Shown here piece by piece: positions 52,601-63,797 of a DNA stretch of 64,000 bases (positions within the stretch are counted from its first letter, which is position 1; each line of letters starts with the position of its first letter). The stretch spans positions 394,803-458,802 of the forward strand of contig CAADRB010000020.1 of assembly GCA_900708905.1 (NCBI GenBank), written 5' to 3'. The DNA is from Hymenolepis diminuta. Taxonomy: Eukaryota; Platyhelminthes; Cestoda; Cyclophyllidea; Hymenolepididae. The translations under genes and the position numbers were made by a program. Under the pieces are notes generated by a model. The model searched no databases and was not told the origin of the DNA. It saw only the letters and a program-made list of their open reading frames with translations.

Positions 52601-55040
52601 GAGAATTAAAGAGAACTAAACATAACTTGACAAAGATGAAAAAGAATGGCAAGATTCAAAAAAGGTAATCACAAGGACGTCTAGTACATTAAAGAAACCT
52701 TTCTGTTTAAGCTATGCATCTTAGCGTCTAAATCGCATCCTCGATACGATCTTCAAATGAATGAACTAATTACTATAATATTAGTTTGTTGAGTTTAGCT
52801 GATATAAGTTGAATTGATTTTTACAGGCTGAGAATCTATCTACCTAGGCTATGCAAACTAATAGGCTTGTGACTCTAAAGATAGAAGCAGTCCCAGTACC
52901 CAATTTGTTAAACATGGTGTAAGTTTCCTGTTATCAGAATGATTTGAATTTGCGGTGAAATTTTGGATTGAAGAAAGGTAATTCGCTCTGGGAAACTAAA
53001 TTTATTTCAGCTTTTACCAAATCGCCTCTAAAGCTAAGCTCAAACTGAACATAACGCCCGCGAAATATCAATAAGTAATGGTTTTAAAAATGAAGGAGCA
53101 CAAAAGACTACTTCCGCAGTAAAATTAAACCTGATTTCAATACTAAAGTTTCTCAGTGGTGCCTTGTTCTCCCCGCAGTAAATGTAAAATTAAAACATTC
53201 ATCTCCCTGCCCACATGTTTATTTGACCAAACAGTCTAAGTATATACTTATAAGTTTCAAACAAAACGACATATTCGACAAAAATTGTAAATATTAAGCA
53301 AATTCAAGCTATTTCAATAAACGAGATACGACAAAATGATAGTGCAATTATATGGAAATTGTTAAAACATTCATCGAAACACAGAATTTTTTTAACGGTG
53401 ACCAAAAACAGAATCAAATATTTTCAATTCTCTGGACAGAATCCATGAATTTATATGAACAGAATTGATCCTTCGTGCAATGGGTTTGTCAATTATTGTT
53501 TGTTCACATCCATATCTGGGAAATCACGGCACTGCTCCATTACTTGCCAACCAAATGGTCACTAAGCCTCACACTTAATTGTGTTTTCATTCCGAAAAGA
53601 GGTAATTGATGAGCTACAGGCCTTTTACCTTCTTCCTACTAGGTCTGAACAACTGTAGATGCAGTATACCTCAATGAGCACCCGTCAATATCTTGTATAA
53701 GTAATCATCATTAAGGGAAATACTTGACATTCTGTTAAATTCTACTAATTACCACTGAGATTAGGAATTACAATTCAATTACACGGGAGTGATTTTTTGT
53801 GAGAACTCATTTTAAGCCTAAAATCACATCATTTTAAATCTCTTTCCCCCTCCCGCCCCGAAAAAAATATAAAATAATAACTTGTTAATAATGCTGCATA
53901 TAGGCTGTGAAAGTCGATAAAGTTATGGGTAAAAAGAGCAATGGAAATATGTGAAATTTCTTCATATTAATTGTGAGAAATGATATAAGGGAAAGTGCGA
54001 AAGCTGGCAAAACGATCAAAACAATGTTTAAAAACAGTGGTATAGTATAGTTAACTTTTAGTAGTTTTTTATTAAATTGAAATCATTTTTATATTAATAT
54101 TTTATTCTAGCCATTTCCTATATGAAATGTTGCACAGTAAAAAAAATGGTTAATAGCAGTAAATTGCAAATGAAAATTATTATCTCTAGCCATACTTCAC
54201 CTAACCTATAAGTCACAAAAATTGATTGTTTTCTGATTAATGTCAACCAATTTAGAAAATTGGTCATTTACATTTTAGATGCTTTCCAAAGTACAATTTG
54301 ATTTTATTAATTTTTGTTATTAATATAGTCCGAAATTTCTGAAATTCAAATTCAATTTCAAGCTTGAATAGATTGCTAAAATTTATCGATTTTTCCGAAA
54401 TTCACTCACTGGCTAACTGAAGTTTTTCCCAAACATTTAATGCACTTTTAATTTATGCAATTAAAATCAGTTTAAATTTATTGATAGCGGAAAAAGGACG
54501 ATCTATACCTCCGTCTATTTATTTACTGAAAAATATGGGTGCTTACATTTTGCATATCATCTGAAGTTAATTGCATTTTTCTTACTCTTAACGTCAATCA
54601 TTAAATTGCATAATCAAGCACTAACGCGATTACTGCGAATTTTTCGAACAGTCTTAAGATAATATGTTGGTTATCACACCCTCCGAAAGAGCGGTTTTTC
54701 ACACTTACTTCACTCCCTTACTACAAGCAGATATTTCAAGGATGAAATATGTTACTCAAAGAACACAGAAACTTACCTCATCCGAATATTTCCTTCGAGT
54801 TTGAGGGGTATAAAAATTGGATCTGCTTGAATTAGGTGTTAGAGATGTAGTAGCACTAGTTCCACCGCTGGTTACTCCATAAGCTGAAGGTGTTCGATAT
54901 CGTCCTGTTCTTGAACGACTGTATGAGCTAGTTGCAGAAGGTCCACTACCAGTGCTTGTGAAACTCGGGCTCCCACTTTTCGAACTGCCCGGACCATAGT
55001 AACCACTTAGATATGTTCCCAAGGGTCCTCCGTATAACAT
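43522..55040 (-). CDS. PPP1R12: Short MYPT/PPP1R12-like protein (Ser-rich region plus C-terminal coiled coil)
   Basis: Four exons (54777-55040, 48932-49162, 43681-43869, 43522-43605) join in phase 0 to give about 255 residues. The first two are dominated by Ser, Thr, Tyr, Pro and Gly. The third reads EPNLDYKRLYESEKADNQDL and then a heptad-like coiled coil, and the last ends EHRALTGVITRLM and stop. The DYKxLYES, DNQxLK and ALxxVIxxL signatures are those of the C-terminal end of myosin phosphatase targeting subunits, which place PP1 on myosin and bind the small subunit or kinases. No ankyrin repeats or RVxF site are encoded here. The protein would resemble the small M20/M21 products known from vertebrate PPP1R12B. 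Alternatively, unseen upstream exons exist, but CUL5 lies 6 kb upstream. A minus-strand AATAAA (43301-43306) follows the stop by about 215 bases. Confidence 0.78.
43681..43869 (-). CDS. PPP1R12: PPP1R12-like exon 3, coiled coil
   Basis: 63 codons between the acceptor ataattttag and the donor CAGAGG|gtaagg. The charged heptad pattern is NQDLKTQIEKAQAELREL then RAKVDESRR, followed by a Gln-rich tail with INSFDSDQR. The opening LDYKRLYES is the clearest MYPT family motif. Confidence 0.88.
43870..48931 (-). other. PPP1R12-like intron 2
   Basis: A 5-kb AT-rich intron with a dispersed repeat B copy (about 47205-47480). Open frames at 45861-46157 and 48468-48755 on the plus strand look random: hydrophobic, with no motifs. 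No further Ser-rich or coiled-coil exon was recognised, though a short one could hide here. Confidence 0.5.
47205..47480. repeat. Dispersed repeat B copy
   Basis: Contains gaatattgcggacatg, then caatgcttccagaatta, gactctttgcgctttaact and a pyrimidine-rich tail. These blocks recur in the same order at 50520-50760 (gaatatcgtgggcatg, caaatgtttctagaatt, gactcttgtcctgactt). Confidence 0.45.
48932..49162 (-). CDS. PPP1R12: PPP1R12-like exon 2, Ser/Thr-rich
   Basis: 77 codons between the acceptor cctcttag and the donor GCAGCA|gtaagt, phase 0 at both ends. It begins SIESPAVNRSRF and contains GYYSRPSPSYTSSSSAS, a low-complexity Ser/Thr run. An alternative acceptor (cctgcag) lies slightly downstream but would start out of frame. 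Confidence 0.75.
49163..54776 (-). other. PPP1R12-like intron 1
   Basis: A 5.6-kb AT-rich intron. It contains a TA microsatellite at about 50910-50930 and a dispersed repeat B copy (about 50520-50760). A plus-strand open frame of 96 codons (51427-51717) resembles nothing I know and lacks splice or compositional support. Confidence 0.5.
50520..50760. repeat. Dispersed repeat B copy
   Basis: Collinear with 47205-47480 and with 63220-63300 (caatacttccaaaattcaaa, then gatatcctgacttaacta). It lies in PPP1R12-like intron 1. Confidence 0.45.
54777..55040 (-). CDS. PPP1R12: PPP1R12-like exon 1, Ser/Tyr-rich
   Basis: 88 codons from ATG 55040 to the donor GATGAG|gtaagt. The sequence starts MLYGGPLGTYLSGYYG, is rich in Ser, Gly, Thr and Tyr, and ends TRRKYSDE. 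The Met is taken as the start because an in-frame TAA occurs 4 codons upstream. A spliced 5' UTR joining just before it is also possible. Confidence 0.7.
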
Positions 55041-55099
55041 CCTTGCGATTTAAATCTGTATCCCAGTTGCTACTTCTGAAATCCTACTGCTGGAGATCA

Positions 55100-55560
55100 A
55101 GATGGCATACACCTATAAGATGATGCCACCAAATGCATATACGCGTATTTCTTTGCGTGTGCTTCTGTATCTGCACATTTCATTGATCCAAAGCCCTATA
55201 CGTCCAGTGGGATAGACACACTACCCTGGCGCGTACATGCGCGCATCATATGTCAGTGCAACGTGTAATGTACCAGTAGTAATTGGTAAGCCGTAGCCAA
55301 TCAGGATGCACACACGGGTAGCACACACGCAGATCGATGTGCGCAAGCGAATAGCGCACATGTACTAAGATAAGCGTCCCTAAAAGAGGGTGAGATTTTT
55401 CGGAATGTTATGCGTCTGCACCTTGCCATCTAGGTCAGTACTGAAAATAGGGTGAGAGTGGGAAGGTTGGGATTTGGAGGGAACATTTTGTGCGCGTGTG
55501 CGGAGCTAATTTTAGAAACACACACCCGATCTACCTTGAGTGCCTTGTGAATGTCAGTGT
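55100..55560 (-). promoter_or_regulatory. Probable promoter region of the PPP1R12-like gene
   Basis: The stretch directly upstream of the ATG at 55040 has many CpG and alternating CA/TG/GC steps in an otherwise AT-rich window. It carries CCAAT motifs on the minus strand (complement of ATTGG at 55282-55286) and on the plus strand (55297-55301). An in-frame TAA lies just upstream of the ATG. Together these suggest that transcription starts here and not further right. Confidence 0.4.
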
Positions 55561-56927
55561 CTCAGTGTTCAGAAAGAGCATTCAAACAAAAAGACAGTCA
55601 GTGGTTCGAATGGCCAACCAATTTGGTTATTATCGCCGGTCAAGTGGTAAAATGCGAGTTTCTCATTAAGAAGAAGTCGGTTATTTAATCACAATATGAA
55701 ATAGTGTTTGTACTTCATGGTAGATTATCCCAACACCTTCTGATGATATGGGTTTTAATTTAATTTTTCCTCGTTAGATGTGCTGCGGAAATTGACAAGC
55801 AGTTGCAATTGTTGTTATTGTTATTAATCTTCATGAAATTACACTGTGGGAATGATTGACGCTATTTATTATTTCAAAATGTATTTGATGCATTGGCGAA
55901 TTTAATTGTCCTTGGATAATATTCGTCTTTATCCAACAAGGGCCCATGAAATTCAGTATCTAGGATGGAAGATCAAGCCTGCTTCCTACATAGGCAGCTT
56001 GATTATTCTCCATTCGAACAGAAGTGGATTATTTAATAGGTTCTCCTGAGTGTCTAAGATGATTCTTTTGTCATTGTTAAAATTTCCTCGCGTTAGTCAG
56101 ATACGAAACAAGAGTGACCATATAGCAGAACCGGAATTAGGAATAAATACATATTGTAATATAATGTCAAAATGAAACAACATTATATGATCTACCTTAT
56201 TTGTGGGCGTGCATCGCCCTCCTAATACGCAGCCACAATTCTACAATGATGAAAGCACGACAGGTGCAGACAGTACTCAAGATAGTCTTGAACAAGCTAG
56301 TATTACTAATCCAATTCATGATATCTCCATGATGATTGACCATTGTATTTCCGACCATTCATGAAGAAGCCAACACAAGTATTAGACCAGGGAGTCTCTG
56401 GACTTCTTATGATTGATCGACTCCATGATTACTCATCCACTCTCCTCTTTCTTACCTTATTCTCCGATCTGGAGAGGTCGAAAGTACTAAAACGATCACT
56501 TATATAACACGCATTATGGTAAATTATTAAATAAGACGATGCTGTAACATTACAAAATAAATTAATATGCAATTTTCTAAATTAATAGCCTACTGTCAAT
56601 GAGTAAGAAACACTCTTACGAGTTAGCCTTAATCCACATAAATTAAAACTATGGTTAAGACTTATCTGTTTGCTCGTAACTGCTTAATTGGTGACCAATC
56701 CAACCAACATATTTGTGTTGCCACTAATAGAAAGATACATAGGCCCTTGCATAATCTAAGCTGTCCACTGTGGCTACGGTTAGTCAGGCCCACAGAAAGA
56801 AATGATCATGATTGGCCAATACTATAGTACTGGGAGAACTTCATCTCCAGGGTTGAGCTTACAGGAATAGCAATCAGAAAATTGATCTCCCGAGTAATGA
56901 ACTCCATTTGCAGGAATTTTATGAAAT

Positions 56928-56946
56928 TTATATATATATATATATA
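56928..56946. repeat. TA microsatellite
   Basis: An uninterrupted (TA)n run in intergenic DNA. A second one lies near 50910-50930. Confidence 0.7.
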
Positions 56947-57869
56947 CTTTGTATTTTCTTAATAATGAAAGGAATCAGTTACCTCTGTTAGGACTTCCAT
57001 TGCACAAACCCGTAGAAAGGAGGCAAAAATCCTATAAATTTCCACTATAGGCTCCTAAATATACACGCAGTGGCAGCCTTGATTTTATTATTTATTATTA
57101 TTACCATTATCACTATGACAAATTCTCTATTTTCTGAATGACTTCTTCGGTTCCACAACAAGCACGCGTGCAGACAATAAACCAAATGGATAAATAAAAT
57201 GATATTTTATTATAATTAATTTATTATATAGGCATTTTCTAGGAGATAGTTTCACATGCTATATTCGTACCCTTTTGTAAATCACATTATATATTTTTCT
57301 AAAACTGAAGCGTAGAAGAGTCTGATGATTCAGCAGAATCTGATTTCCATTAAAATGTGTTAGTACAAACCTTATATAGGGATGCAGTCGTAACCTTGCC
57401 CCTCCTTGGCAATTGCGCACTGAAAACGAACACACATTGTCATTCAAAATAGTTATTTTGGTATTATATTACACTTAAAGGGACGGTTAATCCTTGTTAA
57501 AAGTGCAAGATGGATGATTTCTCACCTTTGCCCTAATAGGGGTACTAATATCCAATGGTGTGTGACTATATTTATGGCTTATTTTGGCATCTTTCACGGT
57601 GGTCTGTTTTTCTTCTTCACTGGCTTATGTGTACTTCAAATTTATGCAATTTGTGTCTATCTATTTGATGAGCAAAGTTCGCCCTTTAAATGGCTCTATT
57701 TTCTCACATTTATTGCTGCAGACTGAAAGGCAGCGTATAAATGTGAATGTCAGATCCTGACATTTGTTTTAATTGGACAACCGCATAGTAGATACACGAG
57801 ACTAGATATATAAGATTTTTCTCAACATATAATTCGTTGCAACATGTCAGACACTTAATTAGAATAACA

Positions 57870-58010
57870 ATGAAAGCACAAAGTGGAAGCGCCTCCTTCT
57901 CACTCGGTTGTGGCAATAAGGCTTCATTGTTGCCTTCAAATAGTCGAATTGGTCCCTTGAGCCAACTTTCTAAATTTCATGCCTCTGCTATGACGTGTAC
58001 CTTTTCCAAG
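57870..58010 (+). CDS. Possible first coding exon, unknown protein
   Basis: An open segment of 47 codons starts at ATG 57870 and ends exactly at a good donor, CCAAG|gtatgt. The residues are Ser-, Gly- and Lys-rich and not of the Phe/Ile/Asn type that random AT-rich frames give: it begins MKAQSGSASFSLGCGNKA and ends CTFSK. I recognise no family and found no second exon, so chance is quite possible. Confidence 0.2.
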
Positions 58011-58607
58011 GTATGTATTATCTACGTAGGCCTTAAAATTTCTATTAGACTCATGCTTAATCAAACGTCTGCTATGTCCTAATGTTCAGATCATTATTTT
58101 TATTAATTGCTACCGACAAGTTGGAAGTAGAGTAAACTAGCAATTTTGCCAGCCAGTACGTAAGCACACGATCGCGCATACCAACATGAGAACATAGCGG
58201 CCACGGGCTAGGACATGAAATATACTCTATGGTGCTTAAGAGGATAGTAACGATTGTAATAAAATTCACCTTCGTAACCTTGGATGCTTAAGGGTTCATC
58301 TTTCATTCACTTATAGACCTGTATGCCTTTTCATTCCAATTTTGCCTTTAGTAAATATTTATTAAGACCACATTTCCTAAATCTGTTCAACATACTAACA
58401 AATAAAGTGAGTAGAATTGACTATCACTTAGATGAAGCAATGTTTAAGGTATAATAAAGGTAAAGTAACATCTGATTGAGAAATTGCTGAAAATATTACA
58501 TACCTTATCTTATTAGTCTTAATTGTTCCCAAAAGTAATTTTTTACGTACACGGTGGATATTTACCATTACAATAAATAATTTTTATTACATATGAAAGT
58601 TAGAAGA

Positions 58608-58850
58608 TGTTACTTGGCCTTGTGGGGTTTACAACGCTAACAAGGCTGGTTGAATCACGTACGCTAGAACTTTCTGGGAAGTGCGGACTGTAACCGGTCG
58701 CGTAGAGAACAAGCGCGGACGTGTGTGCAGAAACCTCCTCAACCAATCAGCAATCAAGATCCCTGCAGCCTAGCATGGTTTTGTATTTAGTGACTAAGCT
58801 TTTGACGCACAGGAACAGGGATTTGATAATAGAGGACTCTGCTAGAGTCT
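58608..58850. repeat. Dispersed repeat A, copy 2
   Basis: This copy shares collinear blocks with 39727-40012: ttacaacgctaacaaggctg, then gcggacgtgtgtgcag, aaccaatcag, cctagcat and the tail atagaggactctgctagag. It is GC-richer than its surroundings. No coding capacity or terminal inverted repeats are evident. A short non-autonomous element such as a SINE is possible. Confidence 0.55.
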
Positions 58851-61026
58851 ATTCGGACTGCTTAGGAGGATTACTTAGGTGTAGCAGAAATACTTATTAG
58901 TGTAGCATCCACTACAGGCACTACCTATCTACTAAGGAATGTTGCATGAGCAAAGATTATATTCGTTGATATAGTTAGATTTTTTCATCTGAGGTGAATA
59001 TATTTAATGGTTGAGAATGTCATCCGATTATTCCATTGGTTTAAAATCAAATTTTGAAAATCGATTTATCAGTTCCTATAAATTAATTTATTTTTTATTT
59101 ATTAGTAACAAAGAGCCCTGCAGAAACTGAAATTCGATTATGACAACTTGTTTGTATAAGTTAATGTTGACTACTGCTTAGAGAAGAACTGTTTTATGAA
59201 GTAGCCTCTCGGTATACATTGATCTGAGATCCTGTTTGATATACCAATTGAGGAGAGGATAATGCCACCTGACAATCATTATGATAATAAGGGCAAGTGA
59301 TTGAAAAGGCTAAATACAAATCACATTAGCGGCGGTATGTCAAAAGTTCAGCTATAACCCCTCTTGTATCCACTCTTTTCTTAACGAAGAGCTCACGATA
59401 TGAACTAGTAACAGTCCTTGATAAATATGCACCTTTTCCTTTAAGCATTACAACGTGCAGTTCAGTTAACCGCCATATAAGAGCATATATCGGTTAATAA
59501 CTAAATAGACCTACCTATTGATTGTTACTGACCTACTTATCTTGTGATTAAAGCACGACATAAATTATAAGGAATCCTTATTTAAAAGCTTTTTCGGGTA
59601 AAAAACCTAAATGATCTCATTTACCCTGATATGATTTTAATCCAAAAAATATTTTACATAGTACATCTCCAATTTTCCTTGGTTAATCCTCTAATTAATT
59701 GTTCCTATTTTACAGTAGGTAAATTTCTACTTAATTATACTCAACTGCCTTATTCACTACAAAACCTTGAACTCGCCTATTCATCTTCAAGAAAACGTGC
59801 TCCTAATTCTCTCGTGTTGTTCCGTTAGCATTGATCCACGTTCTTCTGATAATCATTTGATATTCTTTTCTGTTCACATGAAGAAGGCTTGAGGATGACA
59901 CTTGGTTTGTTTATTTATGTTCTGGATTGCGCAACTTTTTGCAGACATTTTCCTTTTGAATCAGCTTCACCATGCTAAGATCAATCTGTTTTTAGAAGGG
60001 AAAAACTGAATCTGATTTGATAAGACTGACCATCCTAATTAACCACTACTGATTAAGTAATTATTGTACAACCGGAATTTAAATGAGGGCTCTTGATCCT
60101 TTATTCCTGACCTGATTTAGATTCCCATCTTTTTATCCCGTCACCTGATTTCAATTGATTTGTCACAATAAGTTAGGAATTTTTACCTCGTGACGAGTCA
60201 AAATAATAACTGCACTGAAGTTAAGTCCCAGAAAATACATTGCGATTAAGGTGCCAGTACTTCTCAACCTTGAGCATTTGATCCGCTATTTCCACAAACC
60301 CTACTATTTTCGTCCCTCTCTCACCCTATTACTTCAACCTGGTTCGAGTCTGACAGTATTTATGAAACAGCATAATCTGATGAAAGTGAATCTCAAGTAG
60401 ACCGAACATAACTCTTCCTGTCAAGTGTGAAATTTTATTATTTTTGCAACGATCGGCATATACCTTAGAAAGCTTCCACGTTAAATATATAGGAAACATC
60501 TCATCTGTTTGTATCTAGAGCGTATACGTTTACAACCCCTCTTCCGAATTCTATCTGTGTATACGTTAATAGTGATAATTTAGCGACTTTGGGACGGGGA
60601 TTTGCCATCCCAGTTTAGCGGCTTACTACTGCAGGCACTTCGGTTAGCAGTAAAAATCACCAATTGCGGGCCCCGGCAGATGTATCCTAATACTGCTATC
60701 CTCGTTTTAGTCCGACCTACCTTCCCCTATTTGCAGTCTGTCTACCTAAAAAGCAATAGTTAGAAAGTCTACTTCATGTACCCTGACTCTTCGAACACCC
60801 CCACCAACAATAAGCCCATTAGAATAACCGGAAAAAATTCACTAAAATTACATCTAAATCCCATTTTCATCCATACAGTAAAAAGGAAACCAGTGGAAAT
60901 TGAGGAGGAAGGAGAGAGGGAGCAGAGAAGGAGAATCACTGTAAAATGATTCCAGAGCAAGAGCTGGGAGGGAAAGGAAGCGAAAACTACAGATAAGCAC
61001 ACTGAGGGAGAGCGAGGGAAGTGTAA

Positions 61027-61342
61027 TTAAGTTACATAGAAGAATGTATCAATTTCCTTCGAATCACGTTCAAGATAACGCCTCTCCATAAGCCACTCAA
61101 TGACCTCTTTGAGCATGCGTTTCGAGGGGATGAACTGATTCTTAAGGAGGCCGATAACTTGCTGATACATTTCCGAATAGGCCAATCTTTTCCGACTCTT
61201 CATTAAACGAACAACGGCCTCCTGGAGTCGCAATTGACGGAAACGCACGACGTCGGCACTATCCACATCACAACCTGATTGGGAAAGTTGCAATCGACCA
61301 ATCAAATTTATGCGCCTACGGTTTGGCGCCCGACTTGAACGA
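61027..61342 (-). CDS. CUL5: CUL5 last exon, neddylation (winged-helix) domain
   Basis: The terminal exon follows the acceptor atttttag and ends with TAA at 61027-61029. It contains RINLIGRLQLSQ, a short variable loop, RLQEAVVRLMKSRK with the NEDD8 acceptor lysine, IPSKRMLKEVIEWLMERRYLER and the C-terminus FFYVT. The start is completed by the split Val codon from the previous exon. Confidence 0.94.
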
Positions 61343-63797
61343 CTAAAAATAATCAGAGAAAAACATGAATGAGCTTAGATGAATTTGATAATTATATCAC
61401 TTAGATAATAGTCATAATAATTTAGACGAACTGTCTTCCGCCAACTCCAGCTTATTTGGGGCTATTATAGATAACCAAAAAAGGCGGCAATAAACGATCA
61501 AAAATAGTAGTAGAGGGTTTATTTCCCTTATCGTTATTAAGCCAATTAGCTGATCAAGATCAATTTTGATAAACATTTTATTGTGTTCACTTGTCACTGA
61601 GAGGCGCCATTTCGAGGCGTATTGGCACACATTCGAATTTCAATAATAACGTCGATTGGATTAGCCAATAAAACGGGCAAATAGAAATCAATAAAGGTTT
61701 TCTGATGGACAGGCTACAAGATATCTTCCCATTGTCCAATAAGTTTATATCACCAACTACGTAATAACTTTCAAGGGCATTTGGGAAAGTGTTTTCTGAC
61801 ACTCCTCTTGATGATGCGCCAGTAACCACATTTTCGGCGATCTTCTGAAGAATTTTGTACGTTGTCTTTAACGTAGGACATAGAGTGTGTTCTGGATACC
61901 TCTCCCCCCCCCCCCTTGTTTATAAGTTAAAACCTTGCGAAATGGAACTCCAACACACTCTTGTTTTACCTTAACTGAATAGACATATTAAATTATTGCC
62001 AGTCTTCCGATTTGGGGTGCAATGGTGCTGGCAATATAGCGGTAGGATGATTTGTAACCATCCCAGATATTATGGTTAGTAGTTTAATACTGGAGGCATT
62101 CTAGAAGCAGTAAAAATCTGTAACCATGTTCCGCGACAGTAGCAGATTCCCAGTGAGAAACACAAATTGGATCACTCACCTTATTAGCTAGACTTAAACA
62201 ATGCAGTTGCCTATTCTGTTTAGTGGATGTGCAGTAATGTCCGTGATCTCGGATTTCGCAGACGAACACTCAAACCAATGCACCATTAGTCAAGAGGTGT
62301 GGTGGAAGATACTAAGAGAAATAAATAATTGGACAAATATTCTCACGAAATGCAGCTCATTGTAATTCAAATGTACCAGAGTAAAAAACACTGACCAATA
62401 GAGAGAACGAACACAATTTGAGTTTCTTAATAAAATATGGACATACAAGATATCACTTTTCTGTCCAATAAGTGTAATTAAGAAGCTTGAGTTGAGTGGA
62501 CTTAGGAATTCAATACAATATGGAGAGGAGAAAATCAATTAATTAACCTGTCAATAAACACACGAACATTGAGGACAAGAATATATACAGTAGTCCATGA
62601 GGACAAAGTCATGAAGTTTGGACTTTGAAACGTGAAGCAGTAAAGTAACCCGAATCCGAATGAAGGACAACTCCTCCTTGTCTCGCTGTAGGTTTTAATA
62701 ATATAACAACTACATTTTTCTATTCACTGACACAAATGCAATAAAAACTCGTGGCGACCCTTAGGGTTTGAGTATTTAAAAGTACTAATAGAAGTAGCAA
62801 TAATTACAGACAAGGGATTCTCACGATGTATCAAGTAGAAGGTTATATTAATGTGCCCAATAGCATTTAAACAATTGTTCTTCAAGAACCGATTCTTCAA
62901 TCAAAAATTAATATAGAAAAATGATAGGAAGCTATTAAAATAAAGGTTAATTTTTAATGGTGGTCTAATACTCAAGATAAATGCAAAACGTTACTAATTA
63001 AAGAAACCGTTAATTTTAATACCGTGTCAAATTTATATGCTCTTTTATGTAAGAAGATACGAATGACACAAGTTGACGTGATCAATCTTTCAATCCAATC
63101 AAATGATCAATGAGCTCTGAGTACCACTCATCCAGAAACTTAGAGACTAAATTATAAAAAATGAGCTTTGGAATATTTAGATATTTTAACATGATTCACT
63201 TCTCTTCTAAGCGGACAGCTCAATACTTCCAAAATTCAAATAAAATACGACTTGTGATATCCTGACTTAACTATAAACTCCCTTTCTGGCCTCATTACAT
63301 CCTCATTAAATACAAAGACTTACACCACTCCAAACTCAGGATTAATCCAAAATTCAGTTTCAGTTGTAAAGTCTTTTTCCGATTGAGCGGGAGGGGAGTA
63401 TAAGATAATCTGCTGTTCCATTTTTAGACGCTCAGCGAGGGACTAGAAAACAAAAAGATATTATCCCCATCAAATTAAAATTCATAAAATGCACTCTACT
63501 AATATGGATTTAAGTAAACAAAGTATTTACCCAAATCGTTCGTCGCAGTTCAGAGTCGGCCATTGCAGTGGCTGTAGCAAGGTCATCAAGACGGAGTTTG
63601 TGGGTGATATCACGATATCGCCATGCCAGAAGAACTGCAATTTGTAGAATGGTCACTTCCAGCTCAATGGGTAGCACGACGTTTGTAGTCTCGTCAGCTG
63701 GTTGATTGGGTGGATAGTAGGCGAGAATTCCGTGACACAAGTGATATTGCCATATTAACTGTCTACCCTGATGCTTCGCCTTATAAAACTTTTCAAT
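61027..63797 (-). CDS. CUL5: Cullin-5, C-terminal part (three exons, 5' end outside window)
   Basis: Cullin-5 is the scaffold of CRL5 ubiquitin ligases: its C-terminal half binds the RING protein and is activated by NEDD8. Three exons join in frame: about 63531-63797, 63325-63442 and 61027-61342. Recognisable CUL5 motifs appear in order: LEVTILQIAVLLAW in the cullin homology domain, ELRRTIWSL, KDFT followed by INPEF, then INLIGRLQL and the winged-helix neddylation domain. The neddylation lysine is present in VVRLMKSRK (codon 61198-61200). The protein ends EIDTFFYVT, where vertebrate CUL5 ends with a similar IDTFxY-type tail. The second exon ends with two bases of a Val codon and the third supplies the last base, which supports the junction. 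The N-terminal SOCS-box-binding half must lie to the right of the window. Another cullin is much less likely, because INLIGRLQL and ELRRTIWSL are CUL5-like. Confidence 0.93.
61343..63324 (-). other. CUL5 intron, with C12 tract
   Basis: This is the intron between the last two CUL5 exons, about 2 kb and AT-rich. It holds a run of 12 C at 61904-61915 and a copy of a dispersed repeat near its 5' end (about 63220-63300). I see no convincing exon on either strand. Confidence 0.6.
61904..61915. repeat. C12 homopolymer
   Basis: A run of 12 C within CUL5 intron DNA in an otherwise AT-rich region. The length is sensitive to sequencing error. Confidence 0.8.
63325..63442 (-). CDS. CUL5: CUL5 exon, linker to neddylation domain
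   Basis: The exon begins after ctag and ends at the donor GT|gtaagt. It reads SLAERLKMEQQIILYSPP, then SEKDFTTETEFWINPEFGV. It matches the CUL5 segment with KDFT and the xNxEF motif. The borders may be off by a base, as they were counted by hand. Confidence 0.88.
63531..63797 (-). CDS. CUL5: CUL5 exon, cullin homology domain segment
   Basis: This 89-codon exon lies between a pyrimidine-rich acceptor (cttcctacag) and the donor TGG|gtaaat. It reads IEKFYKAKHQGR, then IELEVTILQIAVLLAW, and ends SELRRTIW. Both ends are in phase 0. This is the part of the alpha/beta domain just before the winged helices. Confidence 0.93.

Larger units (their letters stand above)
55041..61026. other. Intergenic region between CUL5 and the PPP1R12-like gene
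   Basis: About 6 kb. The first 500 bases (55100-55600) are richer in CpG than the surroundings and carry CCAAT motifs, as expected of a promoter for the minus-strand gene ending at 43522. The rest is AT-rich, with a TA microsatellite near 56930-56945, a dispersed repeat copy (58608-58850) and a weak plus-strand exon candidate (57870-58010). Possible minus-strand AATAAA signals for CUL5 occur to the left of 61027, for example the complement of tttatt at about 60434. No ankyrin-repeat exon was seen here. Confidence 0.5.
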
